Source: an uncultured Duncaniella sp.
GTDB lineage: Bacteria; Bacteroidota; Bacteroidia; Bacteroidales; Muribaculaceae
DNA: 64,000 bases
Reading direction: 5' to 3'
Assembly: GCA_958352885.1 (NCBI GenBank)
Contig: CATWQI010000012.1
Span: 6,915-70,914, forward strand
A program made the translations under genes and the position numbers. Shown piece after piece: positions 36,101 to 42,267 of this stretch; position 1 is the stretch's first letter; each line of letters opens with the position of its first letter. Under the pieces are notes generated by a model that was given only the letters and a program-made list of their open reading frames with translations, had not been told where the DNA came from and searched no databases.

Positions 36101-36619
36101 TTTAACATTGATAACCGGAAAAGAGAATACATAGTCCGCTTTTTCGGGATTTTTTCCTTGTGATTCCGGTATAATGTGATATTCTGACTTGCCGTCAGGT
36201 AAAAGGTGCCATTTTTCTCCATCTGTCGAGTATTCAATGTACACTTTTTTGAGCCCTCGGCGTGTATGTTCATTCTGGTTGTGGTTCCATATTCGCAGTT
36301 GTTCGATTTTGCATGGATTATCAAAGGTGCATAAAAACCAAACTGCTCCTTTGCGGGTGGCGGAGTTGTACTGTATGTCTTTTTTTGATATCTCAGACAC
36401 CCACATTCCTTCGCCAAGGTTGTTGGCTATGTGTGATTCGCCCGTCATACCTTTTCCATTTACAGCATTAATCGCCGGAGAGCTGCTTATCGCGCTGCTT
36501 GCTGAAGCTGTAATTATAGAGGATGGGATAGGCTCGTAGATACGTGTGGTGCTGTTTGCTGTTCCAACGTATGCTATGATAGCAGTAACGGCAGTGATGA
36601 ATTTAAATTTTAGATTCAT
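33134..36619 (-). CDS. GH38-family alpha-mannosidase with an N-terminal discoidin-like domain
   Basis: An 1161-aa secreted enzyme, first gene of the minus-strand operon. After the signal peptide, residues about 30-220 look like an F5/8 type C (CBM32-like) domain, with ITASASSAISSSPAINAVNG and GAVWFLCTF...KIEQLRIWNHNQ. The GH38 catalytic domain starts near 326, with the zinc motif PHSHQDIGYTH (His336, Asp338) and a candidate nucleophile Asp454 in MMSDVPGQTWG. C-terminal beta domains (from about 780) include NDILDNGLVRVKIEPQNGTIKSL and HYYSIQNALSV. GH38 enzymes are retaining exo-alpha-mannosidases, often specific for alpha-1,3/1,6 branches. Together with the two GH92 enzymes it would strip mannose from branched glycans. 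The protein is long for GH38 because of the binding domain. Confidence 0.93.
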   Translation of the reverse strand: MNLKFKFITAVTAIIAYVGTANSTTRIYEPIPSSIITASASSAISSSPAINAVNGKGMTGESHIANNLGEGMWVSEISKKDIQYNSATRKGAVWFLCTFDNPCKIEQLRIWNHNQNEHTRRGLKKVYIEYSTDGEKWHLLPDGKSEYHIIPESQGKNPEKADYVFSFPVINVKYICITAAADGEGNHYDRNNPIIMREAADMHQNPDYYGLAEIRFYTSKKIPDHKLGRIDKLTPYFSQGYIKSPEGPKREFHVTFDKPLYTGGKLSFELGNHKWEMPLAPSPDGLTQCNCTFPAGYITEKTTLKISLSSRQGNISDISEVPAARKWTVAFFPHSHQDIGYTHRQNDVMKLQWRNLERAIELAERTRHYPRGAKYKWNTEATWSIKGYLDQYAGSPKAQRVIEAIKNGDICVDASIGSQLTGISRQEELMHYFDDAHLIEKMTGIPCTTSMMSDVPGQTWGLVTAMAQNGIKYYSPGPNYVPFYGKIGNDRAAAMHIDWGDRPFYWQSQSGTDKVLVWEAGRGYSWFHGWLAGRLSVCGVEPIWEYLQELETDRFPYNTCYLRYTVHGDNGPPDELMPDVIKEWNEKYDSPHFCISTSREFFEAFEQEYGNILPTYAGDMTPTWEDGAASTAYETAMNRMSAARLASTGILWCMYGNANNFPHNSFNEAWKNVSLFSEHTWGAAGSGQEPNSRFTKDLWSGKKMFADSAHIQSTRLFNKSIPTKNDGRYIHVANTTSWMRTDAVVFDGPFDAKCESLVDHEGKNIDIQRLHDGRFTFIAKDVPPLSSVVYKIVKSTKRRNTEKTHDSMAYSNDILDNGLVRVKIEPQNGTIKSLKIPGDDFEYVADEGLNMYHYSGHRSVNPVTSSPVRSITLVDNGPVRATLRIVSDAPGCDSLIRYISLYRGLQRVDIANVLEKQDILNKENVRFVFPFNFPNPDLSIDLPMSEMHPEREQLSGVNKHYYSIQNALSVSDLEHGVCLTSVDAPFVEFGSTSGEDYRLNPRHGYGWWRMAQLSPVVYSWVMTNTWGTNYKASQGGRTTFHYTIEPANPHDLCLKQRGQEREHPLVTFRSDKDTPARQLFRLTGNHKIAVSGITQAKDGSGYIIRLHNMDKETAHTSMVWGSIQAENVARCDWRETPLSQINPSDIWLKPYEYTMIKVTVK

Positions 36620-36686
36620 GGATGAGACTATATCAGATATGATTGGTTTTGCATTTGTTCTATATGTTCATACAAATACTTCGCCG

Positions 36687-36717
36687 CAAAGTTAATGATA
36701 AAATTTATATTTACAAT
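36687..36717 (-). promoter_or_regulatory. Promoter of the minus-strand mannan operon
   Basis: Read on the minus strand, ATTG (36717-36714), a 19-bp spacer and TAACTTTG (36694-36687) fit the Bacteroidales consensus. The predicted 5' leader before the GH38 start at 36619 is about 60 nt. Confidence 0.65.
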
Positions 36718-36895
36718 ACTTTTCAAAAAAAAATACATATTGATGTTATAATTTTCATCGTGCAGTATATAATACTACTATTCAGTGGAATATAAGGTAC
36801 GCACGAGTCGTTGTTTTTTAGATGAATTTAATTGACAGCTTATAGACTTAACAAGATTCAGTCATGAAAAATTTTGATAAAAATTTTATTCCACT

Positions 36896-36927
36896 ATTGT
36901 GTTATTAATAGATTTTTATTTACTTTG
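36896..36927 (+). promoter_or_regulatory. Promoter of the plus-strand GH92-gntR-MFS genes
   Basis: ATTG at 36896-36899, a 20-bp spacer and TTACTTTG at 36920-36927 (one mismatch to TAnnTTTG), 33 bp before the ATG at 36961. Confidence 0.5.
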
Positions 36928-36960
36928 CATCGCATTGTCTGAACAAATCACTTATTACGT

Positions 36961-39900
36961 ATGAACAAATATCTAATATCAGCTTTTTCGGCAAGCTTAT
37001 TTTCGATGTCGCTTCAAGCGGGGGACATCTGGTCAATAGGACAGCCAGACGGATCGGCTGCCGAGTTTGCCCTTGCACCTGATGGCTACCGACAATTTTT
37101 AGCGAAGGATTTCGGATATGAGGATAAGTATTTCCTTGTGGGGTTATCCGATCCGGCTGCCGATTTTCCTTATGTGTTGCCTGGTCCGACCGATACATGG
37201 GGCGGCACCTGGCCTACCTCAGGATGGCGTACTCATCAGGTAACACTACTTTTCGAACTTGACAAACTGCCTGAAAAGGACGGGTATTCGCTTGAACTTG
37301 ACCTCGCCGATTATGCAAAGACTTTCATGCCTTTGGTAAAGGTAAGTGTGAACTGCCAGGATTGTAAATTTCAGCTGGCGGCTGATGGCTATGATTTGGC
37401 GCGGCAGCGTAAACCGGCCCAGAATGAGCCCGTGACAGATACATTGTCCATAACTGGCGATTATAGCACAGCCACACCACGCAGATTGACAATGCCACTT
37501 AGTGGGAATACATTGCGGAAAGGAGCCAACGAGGTTGTCATAACGGTGCTCGAGGGCTCGTGGATACTTTTTGACCGAGTGGCGTTAAAGGGACCGGATG
37601 GAGTCGCTGTTAAAAAGCATGACAAAGCATTTGTCAGGGATGTGGCAGAGGCGGCATATCAGATTGGCAATACACAGCCACTGATAGTCGATGTCGAGCA
37701 TCTGTCCGGCTCTCCGGAACTTTCAGTCGAGTTAAGCGGTAAAAAAATATTCTCAAAAAAACTTGAGAAAGGGCGCTATCAGTTTGAGGCTCCGATGCCT
37801 GCTGTTAAAACTCCACGCATAGATAATTACAGAGTGCTGTGTGACGGAAGAGAGATTGCTTCAGGAACTGTAAGACGATCTCCGCAAAGCCAGCAGACTC
37901 CGGCTGATTATATTGACACTCGTTTCGGCACTGCTCATTCACGTTGGATGATAGCTCCGGGACCATGGATGCCGTTCAGTATGGTTAAGCTTAGTCCCGA
38001 TAATCAGAATAGTGGATGGCAGGCAGGCTATCAGCCTTCGTTTGAAAATATCGGATGTTTCAGCCATATACATGAGTGGACACTCGGAGGACTTGGCATA
38101 ATGGCTGCTAATGGCGATTTGAAGGTGCGTGTAGGTGATGAACAAAAGCCTGACGAAGGCTACCGCTCGCGTATAGACAAACGTACCGAGAGGGCTGAAA
38201 TCGGGTATTATTCAGCTGATTTGACAGACTATGACATAAAAGCTGAAATTACAGCAACTACACGGTGTGGATTTGGCAGATTCACTTTCCCGTCTGACCG
38301 CGGAGAGGGGCGTGTTCTTATAGAACTTCACCCCGAAGCTGAGTATGGTATTCAACTTAAGGATTTAGAGGTTATTCGTACAAGCCCTACCCGTATTGAA
38401 GGTTACTGTCACCAATACTCTCCAGGGGTATGGAGCCATGACGCCGATCAGGATTATAATGTGAATTTTGTCATTGAGTTTGATCGCCCCATTGTTAATA
38501 TTGGCAGTTGGTGTGATGACTCAGTACATCATAATGTGGACCGACTTATTTCCGGCGCATGTACTAATGCAGGATTGTTTGTAACATTCGACCCGCAGGA
38601 AAATCCGGTAGTTCAGGTGCGCACGGCAATCTCTCCGGTAAGTATCGCTAATGCAAATGAAAATTTGCGTAAGGAAATAATAGAGCCATTTGGATGGGAT
38701 TTTGAAGCTGTTCGTAAAAATCAGGTAGATACTTGGAATGACCTTTTTGCGAGAGTTCAGATTAAGACTGATGATCGCATAGAAAAAACGCGATTTTATA
38801 ATAATATGTATCGTGCGTTGTGTAGCCGTAATATATGGAGTGATGTTAATGGCGAATGGATTGCAACAGACGGCAGGAAGCATCGTGTCAATAATCCTGA
38901 AAAAGATGTCATGCTTGGATGTGATGCGTTCTGGAATTCATTTTGGAATCTCAACCAGTTCTGGAATCTTGTGGTTCCGGAATGGTCGAGTCGCTGGGTC
39001 GGCTCTCAACTGGCGCTTTATGATGCTAACGGATGGTTGGCTAAGGGACCGGCTGGACTTAATTATATCCCGGTAATGGTCGGTGAACATGAGATACCGC
39101 AGATTGTAAGTGCGTGGCAGATGGGCATTCGTGATTTTGACGCACATAAGGCTCTTGAAGCAGCAGTCAAGATGCAGACGACGCCGGCGCAAAAAGTGTT
39201 CAACGGCTTTGCGGGTAATCGGGATTTGGTGTCCTACCTGAAATATAAGTACGTGCCATATGACAAAGGCAGGTTCTCAAACACAATGGAGTATTCCTAT
39301 GATGATTGGACGGTTGGTCAGTTGGCTAAAAGTTTGGGTGAAAATGATATATTCAAGACATTCAATGACCGAGGCTATTGGTGGCGCAACGTGATTAGTG
39401 ACGAAGGTTATTGCCATATGCGTCACAGTGATGGTGCGTGGTTGAAGGATTTTGATCCGTTCCGCAGTGGCGCCAACCAGCATTATGTCGAAGGGAATGC
39501 CTGGCAACTTACGTTCTTTGTTCCCCAGGATGTCCCAGCTCTGGTAGAAAAGATAGGTCGCGACCGTTTTACAGAACGTCTGCTGTGGGGATTTAATCAG
39601 GATGAGGCTTGGCGTTACAACGCTCCTAACGATCAGTATTGGGACCATCCGGTGGTACAAGGCAACCAACAATCCATGCATTTTGCATATCTTTTCAATT
39701 TTGCCGGACAGCCTTGGAACACACAACGCTGGAGCCGTTCGATTCTTGACCGCTACTATGGTTACGGTGTGGCAAATGCTTATCTTGGAGATGAGGACCA
39801 GGGTCAGATGAGCGCATGGGCTATTATGACAGCTCTCGGGCTGTTTCAGACTGATGGCGGATGTGCCGTTGAACCTATGTATGAGATAGGCAGTCCGCTT

Positions 39901-40125
39901 TTTGAGGAAATAACCATTGACCTTGGCAAACGATACGGTCGTGGAGACTCATTTACCATTAAAGCAAAGAATGCTTCGCGCAAAAATATATATGTGCAGG
40001 AAGCCAGACTCAACGGCAGACGTCTTGACTCTTTCCGTTTCCCGGCAAAGGATTTGCTCGGAGGTGGAGAACTGACGCTCGTAATGGGTCCCGAACCCAA
40101 CAAAAAATGGGGTGTTGCCGAGTAA
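36961..40125 (+). CDS. Large GH92-family alpha-mannosidase with two N-terminal accessory domains
   Basis: A 1054-aa secreted enzyme. After a signal peptide (cleavage near LQA/GD), residues about 21-215 form a beta-sandwich-like domain starting IWSIGQPDGSAAEFAL, similar to carbohydrate-binding domains of polysaccharide lyases and rhamnosidases. Residues about 220-305 look Ig-like. The GH92 domain begins near 314 (ADYIDTRFGTAHSRWM) and contains WNSFWNLNQFWNLVVPEWSSRW, VVQGNQQSMHFAYLFNF and GDEDQGQMSAWAIMTALGLF. The catalytic-base motif is the same D-E-D (944-946) variant seen in the other GH92 gene. It is divergent from the main operon and followed by the GntR regulator. Inverting exo-alpha-mannosidase activity is expected; the exact linkage is open. 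Confidence 0.92.
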   Translation: MNKYLISAFSASLFSMSLQAGDIWSIGQPDGSAAEFALAPDGYRQFLAKDFGYEDKYFLVGLSDPAADFPYVLPGPTDTWGGTWPTSGWRTHQVTLLFELDKLPEKDGYSLELDLADYAKTFMPLVKVSVNCQDCKFQLAADGYDLARQRKPAQNEPVTDTLSITGDYSTATPRRLTMPLSGNTLRKGANEVVITVLEGSWILFDRVALKGPDGVAVKKHDKAFVRDVAEAAYQIGNTQPLIVDVEHLSGSPELSVELSGKKIFSKKLEKGRYQFEAPMPAVKTPRIDNYRVLCDGREIASGTVRRSPQSQQTPADYIDTRFGTAHSRWMIAPGPWMPFSMVKLSPDNQNSGWQAGYQPSFENIGCFSHIHEWTLGGLGIMAANGDLKVRVGDEQKPDEGYRSRIDKRTERAEIGYYSADLTDYDIKAEITATTRCGFGRFTFPSDRGEGRVLIELHPEAEYGIQLKDLEVIRTSPTRIEGYCHQYSPGVWSHDADQDYNVNFVIEFDRPIVNIGSWCDDSVHHNVDRLISGACTNAGLFVTFDPQENPVVQVRTAISPVSIANANENLRKEIIEPFGWDFEAVRKNQVDTWNDLFARVQIKTDDRIEKTRFYNNMYRALCSRNIWSDVNGEWIATDGRKHRVNNPEKDVMLGCDAFWNSFWNLNQFWNLVVPEWSSRWVGSQLALYDANGWLAKGPAGLNYIPVMVGEHEIPQIVSAWQMGIRDFDAHKALEAAVKMQTTPAQKVFNGFAGNRDLVSYLKYKYVPYDKGRFSNTMEYSYDDWTVGQLAKSLGENDIFKTFNDRGYWWRNVISDEGYCHMRHSDGAWLKDFDPFRSGANQHYVEGNAWQLTFFVPQDVPALVEKIGRDRFTERLLWGFNQDEAWRYNAPNDQYWDHPVVQGNQQSMHFAYLFNFAGQPWNTQRWSRSILDRYYGYGVANAYLGDEDQGQMSAWAIMTALGLFQTDGGCAVEPMYEIGSPLFEEITIDLGKRYGRGDSFTIKAKNASRKNIYVQEARLNGRRLDSFRFPAKDLLGGGELTLVMGPEPNKKWGVAE

Positions 40126-40127
40126 AA

Positions 40128-40161
40128 TCTGACAATAATGACAAAAATTTGACTATATTTG
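40128..40161 (+). promoter_or_regulatory. Putative promoter of gntR
   Basis: TATATTTG at 40154-40161 is a perfect -7 element. TCTG at 40128-40131 would be a degenerate -33 at a long 22-bp spacing, so strength without an activator may be low. Confidence 0.45.
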
Positions 40162-40199
40162 CATAAGTTGGTGGCCAGAGCATCTGCCGGCTTATGCAA
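40159..40199 (+). promoter_or_regulatory. Inverted repeat at the gntR transcription start, candidate operator or leader hairpin
   Basis: TTGCATAAG (40159-40167) is repeated inverted as CTTATGCAA (40191-40199). With G-U pairs the RNA stem extends by four more pairs, and CAGA/TCTG pair inside. It overlaps the -7 element and the expected start site, the position of an autoregulatory operator. As RNA it would form a strong hairpin at the very 5' end. Confidence 0.55.
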
Positions 40200-40232
40200 T
40201 ATGGTCTTTGACTGAAAGTAAATTATTCTATT

Positions 40233-40964
40233 ATGAAACTACAACTTGACCCCACTTCTCCTCTGCCGTTACATCAGCAGGCGGAGGATTTGCTGAGAAG
40301 AATGATACAGCAGGAGGAGTATCAGAAAGGGAAACTTTTACCGAATGAAGTGGAGCTCTCCCATCAGCTTAACATCTCACGCAACACTCTCCGTCAGGCT
40401 ATAAACCGACTTGTGTATGAAGGGTTGCTTGTGAGGAAAAAAAGTTATGGAACGACTGTGGCGCCACTCAAAGTGATGGGAAATGCGCGTAATTGGATGA
40501 GTTTTTCCCAAGAAATGAAGCTTCATGGGATGGACGTAGAGAATTTTGAGTTGCATTTGTCACGGAAAAAAGCTCCGACAGAAGCAGCCGAGTTTTTTAA
40601 GGTGTCCGAAGATATGCGCATATTGTGCCTTGAGCGACTTAGAGGTCGGCCCGGTCAGCCATTTGTGTATTTTATCTCTTATTTCAATCCTTCCATCCCA
40701 ATGACAGGAGAGGAGGATTTGACAATGCCGCTTTATGAAAATCTTCAAAGAAATTATGGCATAAGAGTCAAGACGTCGCGTGAGATGATTTCGGCATGCG
40801 CTGCTGACAGTGATTTGGCTGAAAAACTTGATATTTCGGAAGGGGACCCTATACTTGTGCGCAAGCGTTTTGTGCTTGATGTCAATGATATGCCTGTAGA
40901 GTATAACATTGGTTACTATCGTGCTGACAGTTTCACATACTCGATTGAATTTGTAAACGATTAA
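40233..40964 (+). CDS. GntR-family transcriptional regulator, HutC subfamily (UTRA domain)
   Basis: A 243-aa regulator. The N-terminal winged helix (about residues 5-75) has PLHQQAEDLLRRMI, GKLLPNEVELSHQLNISRNTLRQAINRLVYEGLLVRKK split over the usual GntR helices. The UTRA effector domain (about 90-235) has the typical LERLRGRPGQPFVYFISYF and VRKRFVLDVNDMPVEYNIGYYRADSF. UTRA domains bind small phosphorylated sugars or similar ligands, so mannose-6-phosphate or a related intermediate is a reasonable effector. It lies between GH92 and the MFS transporter within the mannan locus and probably controls it and itself. Confidence 0.92.
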   Translation: MKLQLDPTSPLPLHQQAEDLLRRMIQQEEYQKGKLLPNEVELSHQLNISRNTLRQAINRLVYEGLLVRKKSYGTTVAPLKVMGNARNWMSFSQEMKLHGMDVENFELHLSRKKAPTEAAEFFKVSEDMRILCLERLRGRPGQPFVYFISYFNPSIPMTGEEDLTMPLYENLQRNYGIRVKTSREMISACAADSDLAEKLDISEGDPILVRKRFVLDVNDMPVEYNIGYYRADSFTYSIEFVND

Positions 40965-40977
40965 AACGACGTTGCGC

Positions 40978-42156
40978 ATGGTGAACTATAAATATCTGAG
41001 CCGGCTGTTGCCGGTGTTGTTTGGCTTCTTTATCATGGGGTTCTGTGATGTGGTCGGTATCTCGACCAGCTATGTGCAGCATGATTTTAATCTCAGTGAG
41101 ACCATGGCGGGATTCATACCTTCGATGGTATTTGTCTGGTTTCTCGTGCTATCGCTTCCAAGTGCCATTGTTATGAATCAGATTGGCAGGAAGCGGATGG
41201 TCATTGTTAGTAATATTGTAACTGTGGCGGGTATGTTGATGCCGTTTATTAGCTATAATCTTGTCACATGTATGTTAGGATTTTTGCTCCTCGGAGTCGG
41301 TAATACGATGCTCCAGGTTTCACTTAACCCATTGCTTGTCAATGTTGTCAGGGGGAATGCCCTGGCAAGTGCGCTTACGGCTGGTCAGGTTATAAAAGCG
41401 GTTTCTTCATTATGTGGTCCTGTGATAGCTGCGTTTGCGGTGATATATTTGTCAAGCTGGCAGTATCTGTTCCCTATATATGCTTCGATAACGGTCCTTT
41501 CTACTCTATGGCTTCAGTTGACTCATATAGACGAGGAGCCATGTGTGGAGAAGTCTTCAGTAGGAACTACATTGGCGTTGCTGAAAGACAGCAAGGTGAG
41601 AATGTTGTTTTTGGGTATATTTTTTATAGTGGGTGCTGATGTTGGGATAAACACTGTTGCTCCAAAGCTCCTGATTGAGCGTTGTGGATATGCCATACAG
41701 GATGCAGGATTTGCTTCAAGCGTGTATTTTCTATGCCGTACGGTCGGTGCGTTTGCAGGAACGTTGCTTCTGACCAGAATCCCAGGCGTGAGGTATTTCC
41801 GTATGAATATCATCGCTGCCATATTGTCGATGGTGATATTGTATTTCATTGATGCGTCTACGGGAATAATGATTGTGGTGGGACTCATTGGATTGCTGTG
41901 TTCCAGTATTTTCTCCATTATATATTCCGAAGCTCTTATGGTTCGGCCTGATAAGGAAAATGAAATTTCCGGTCTGATGGTTATGGGAGTGTTCGGTGGT
42001 GCGGTAGTGCCTCCGTTAATGGGGTGTATGGCAGATGTCGTTGGTAACCAGTGCGGGTCGTTGGCGGTAATCACCATGTGTATGATATACCTTTGCTATT
42101 GTGCGTTTGCTATTCGACTAAAACCGGATGTGCCAAAAGTGACAAGTTGCGTATAG
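40978..42156 (+). CDS. MFS sugar transporter (probable mannose/mannoside importer)
   Basis: A 392-aa inner-membrane protein with about 12 hydrophobic segments. The ATG at 40978 is chosen over an upstream TTG at 40972. The cytoplasmic loop between TM2 and TM3 has the MFS motif NQIGRKRMVIV. The fold resembles FucP-like sugar:proton symporters of Bacteroidota (MGFCDVVGISTSYVQHDF at TM1, LGVGNTMLQVSLNPLLVNV in TM4). It lies 13 bp after gntR. In the mannan locus it would bring free mannose or short mannosides from the periplasm to the cytoplasm for the ROK kinase. Confidence 0.85.
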   Translation: MVNYKYLSRLLPVLFGFFIMGFCDVVGISTSYVQHDFNLSETMAGFIPSMVFVWFLVLSLPSAIVMNQIGRKRMVIVSNIVTVAGMLMPFISYNLVTCMLGFLLLGVGNTMLQVSLNPLLVNVVRGNALASALTAGQVIKAVSSLCGPVIAAFAVIYLSSWQYLFPIYASITVLSTLWLQLTHIDEEPCVEKSSVGTTLALLKDSKVRMLFLGIFFIVGADVGINTVAPKLLIERCGYAIQDAGFASSVYFLCRTVGAFAGTLLLTRIPGVRYFRMNIIAAILSMVILYFIDASTGIMIVVGLIGLLCSSIFSIIYSEALMVRPDKENEISGLMVMGVFGGAVVPPLMGCMADVVGNQCGSLAVITMCMIYLCYCAFAIRLKPDVPKVTSCV

Positions 42157-42176
42157 TTGTTATTCTGGAAAATGGC

Positions 42177-42230
42177 AAAACACAGAAAGACAAAAGTTTT
42201 TTACACTTTTGTCTTTCTGTGTTTTGTATG
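42177..42230. terminator. Bidirectional intrinsic terminator between convergent MFS and helicase genes
   Basis: A perfect 20-bp inverted repeat (42177-42196 with 42206-42225) around a 9-nt loop. T-rich arm ends are present in both orientations. It separates the plus-strand MFS stop (42156) from the minus-strand helicase stop (42268). Confidence 0.9.
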
Positions 42231-42267
42231 TTATACCGGCTGTCGCTGTGTGCTTTTGACTGTGGGC

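Larger units (their letters stand above)
36620..36960. other. AT-rich divergent intergenic region of the mannan locus
   Basis: These 341 bp separate the minus-strand operon from the plus-strand GH92-gntR-MFS genes. Besides the two outward-facing promoters I see no gene. The stretch from about 36720 to 36900 is very A+T-rich with A and T runs and would be the natural place for a GntR or catabolite regulator to bind, but no convincing palindrome stands out. Confidence 0.6.
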
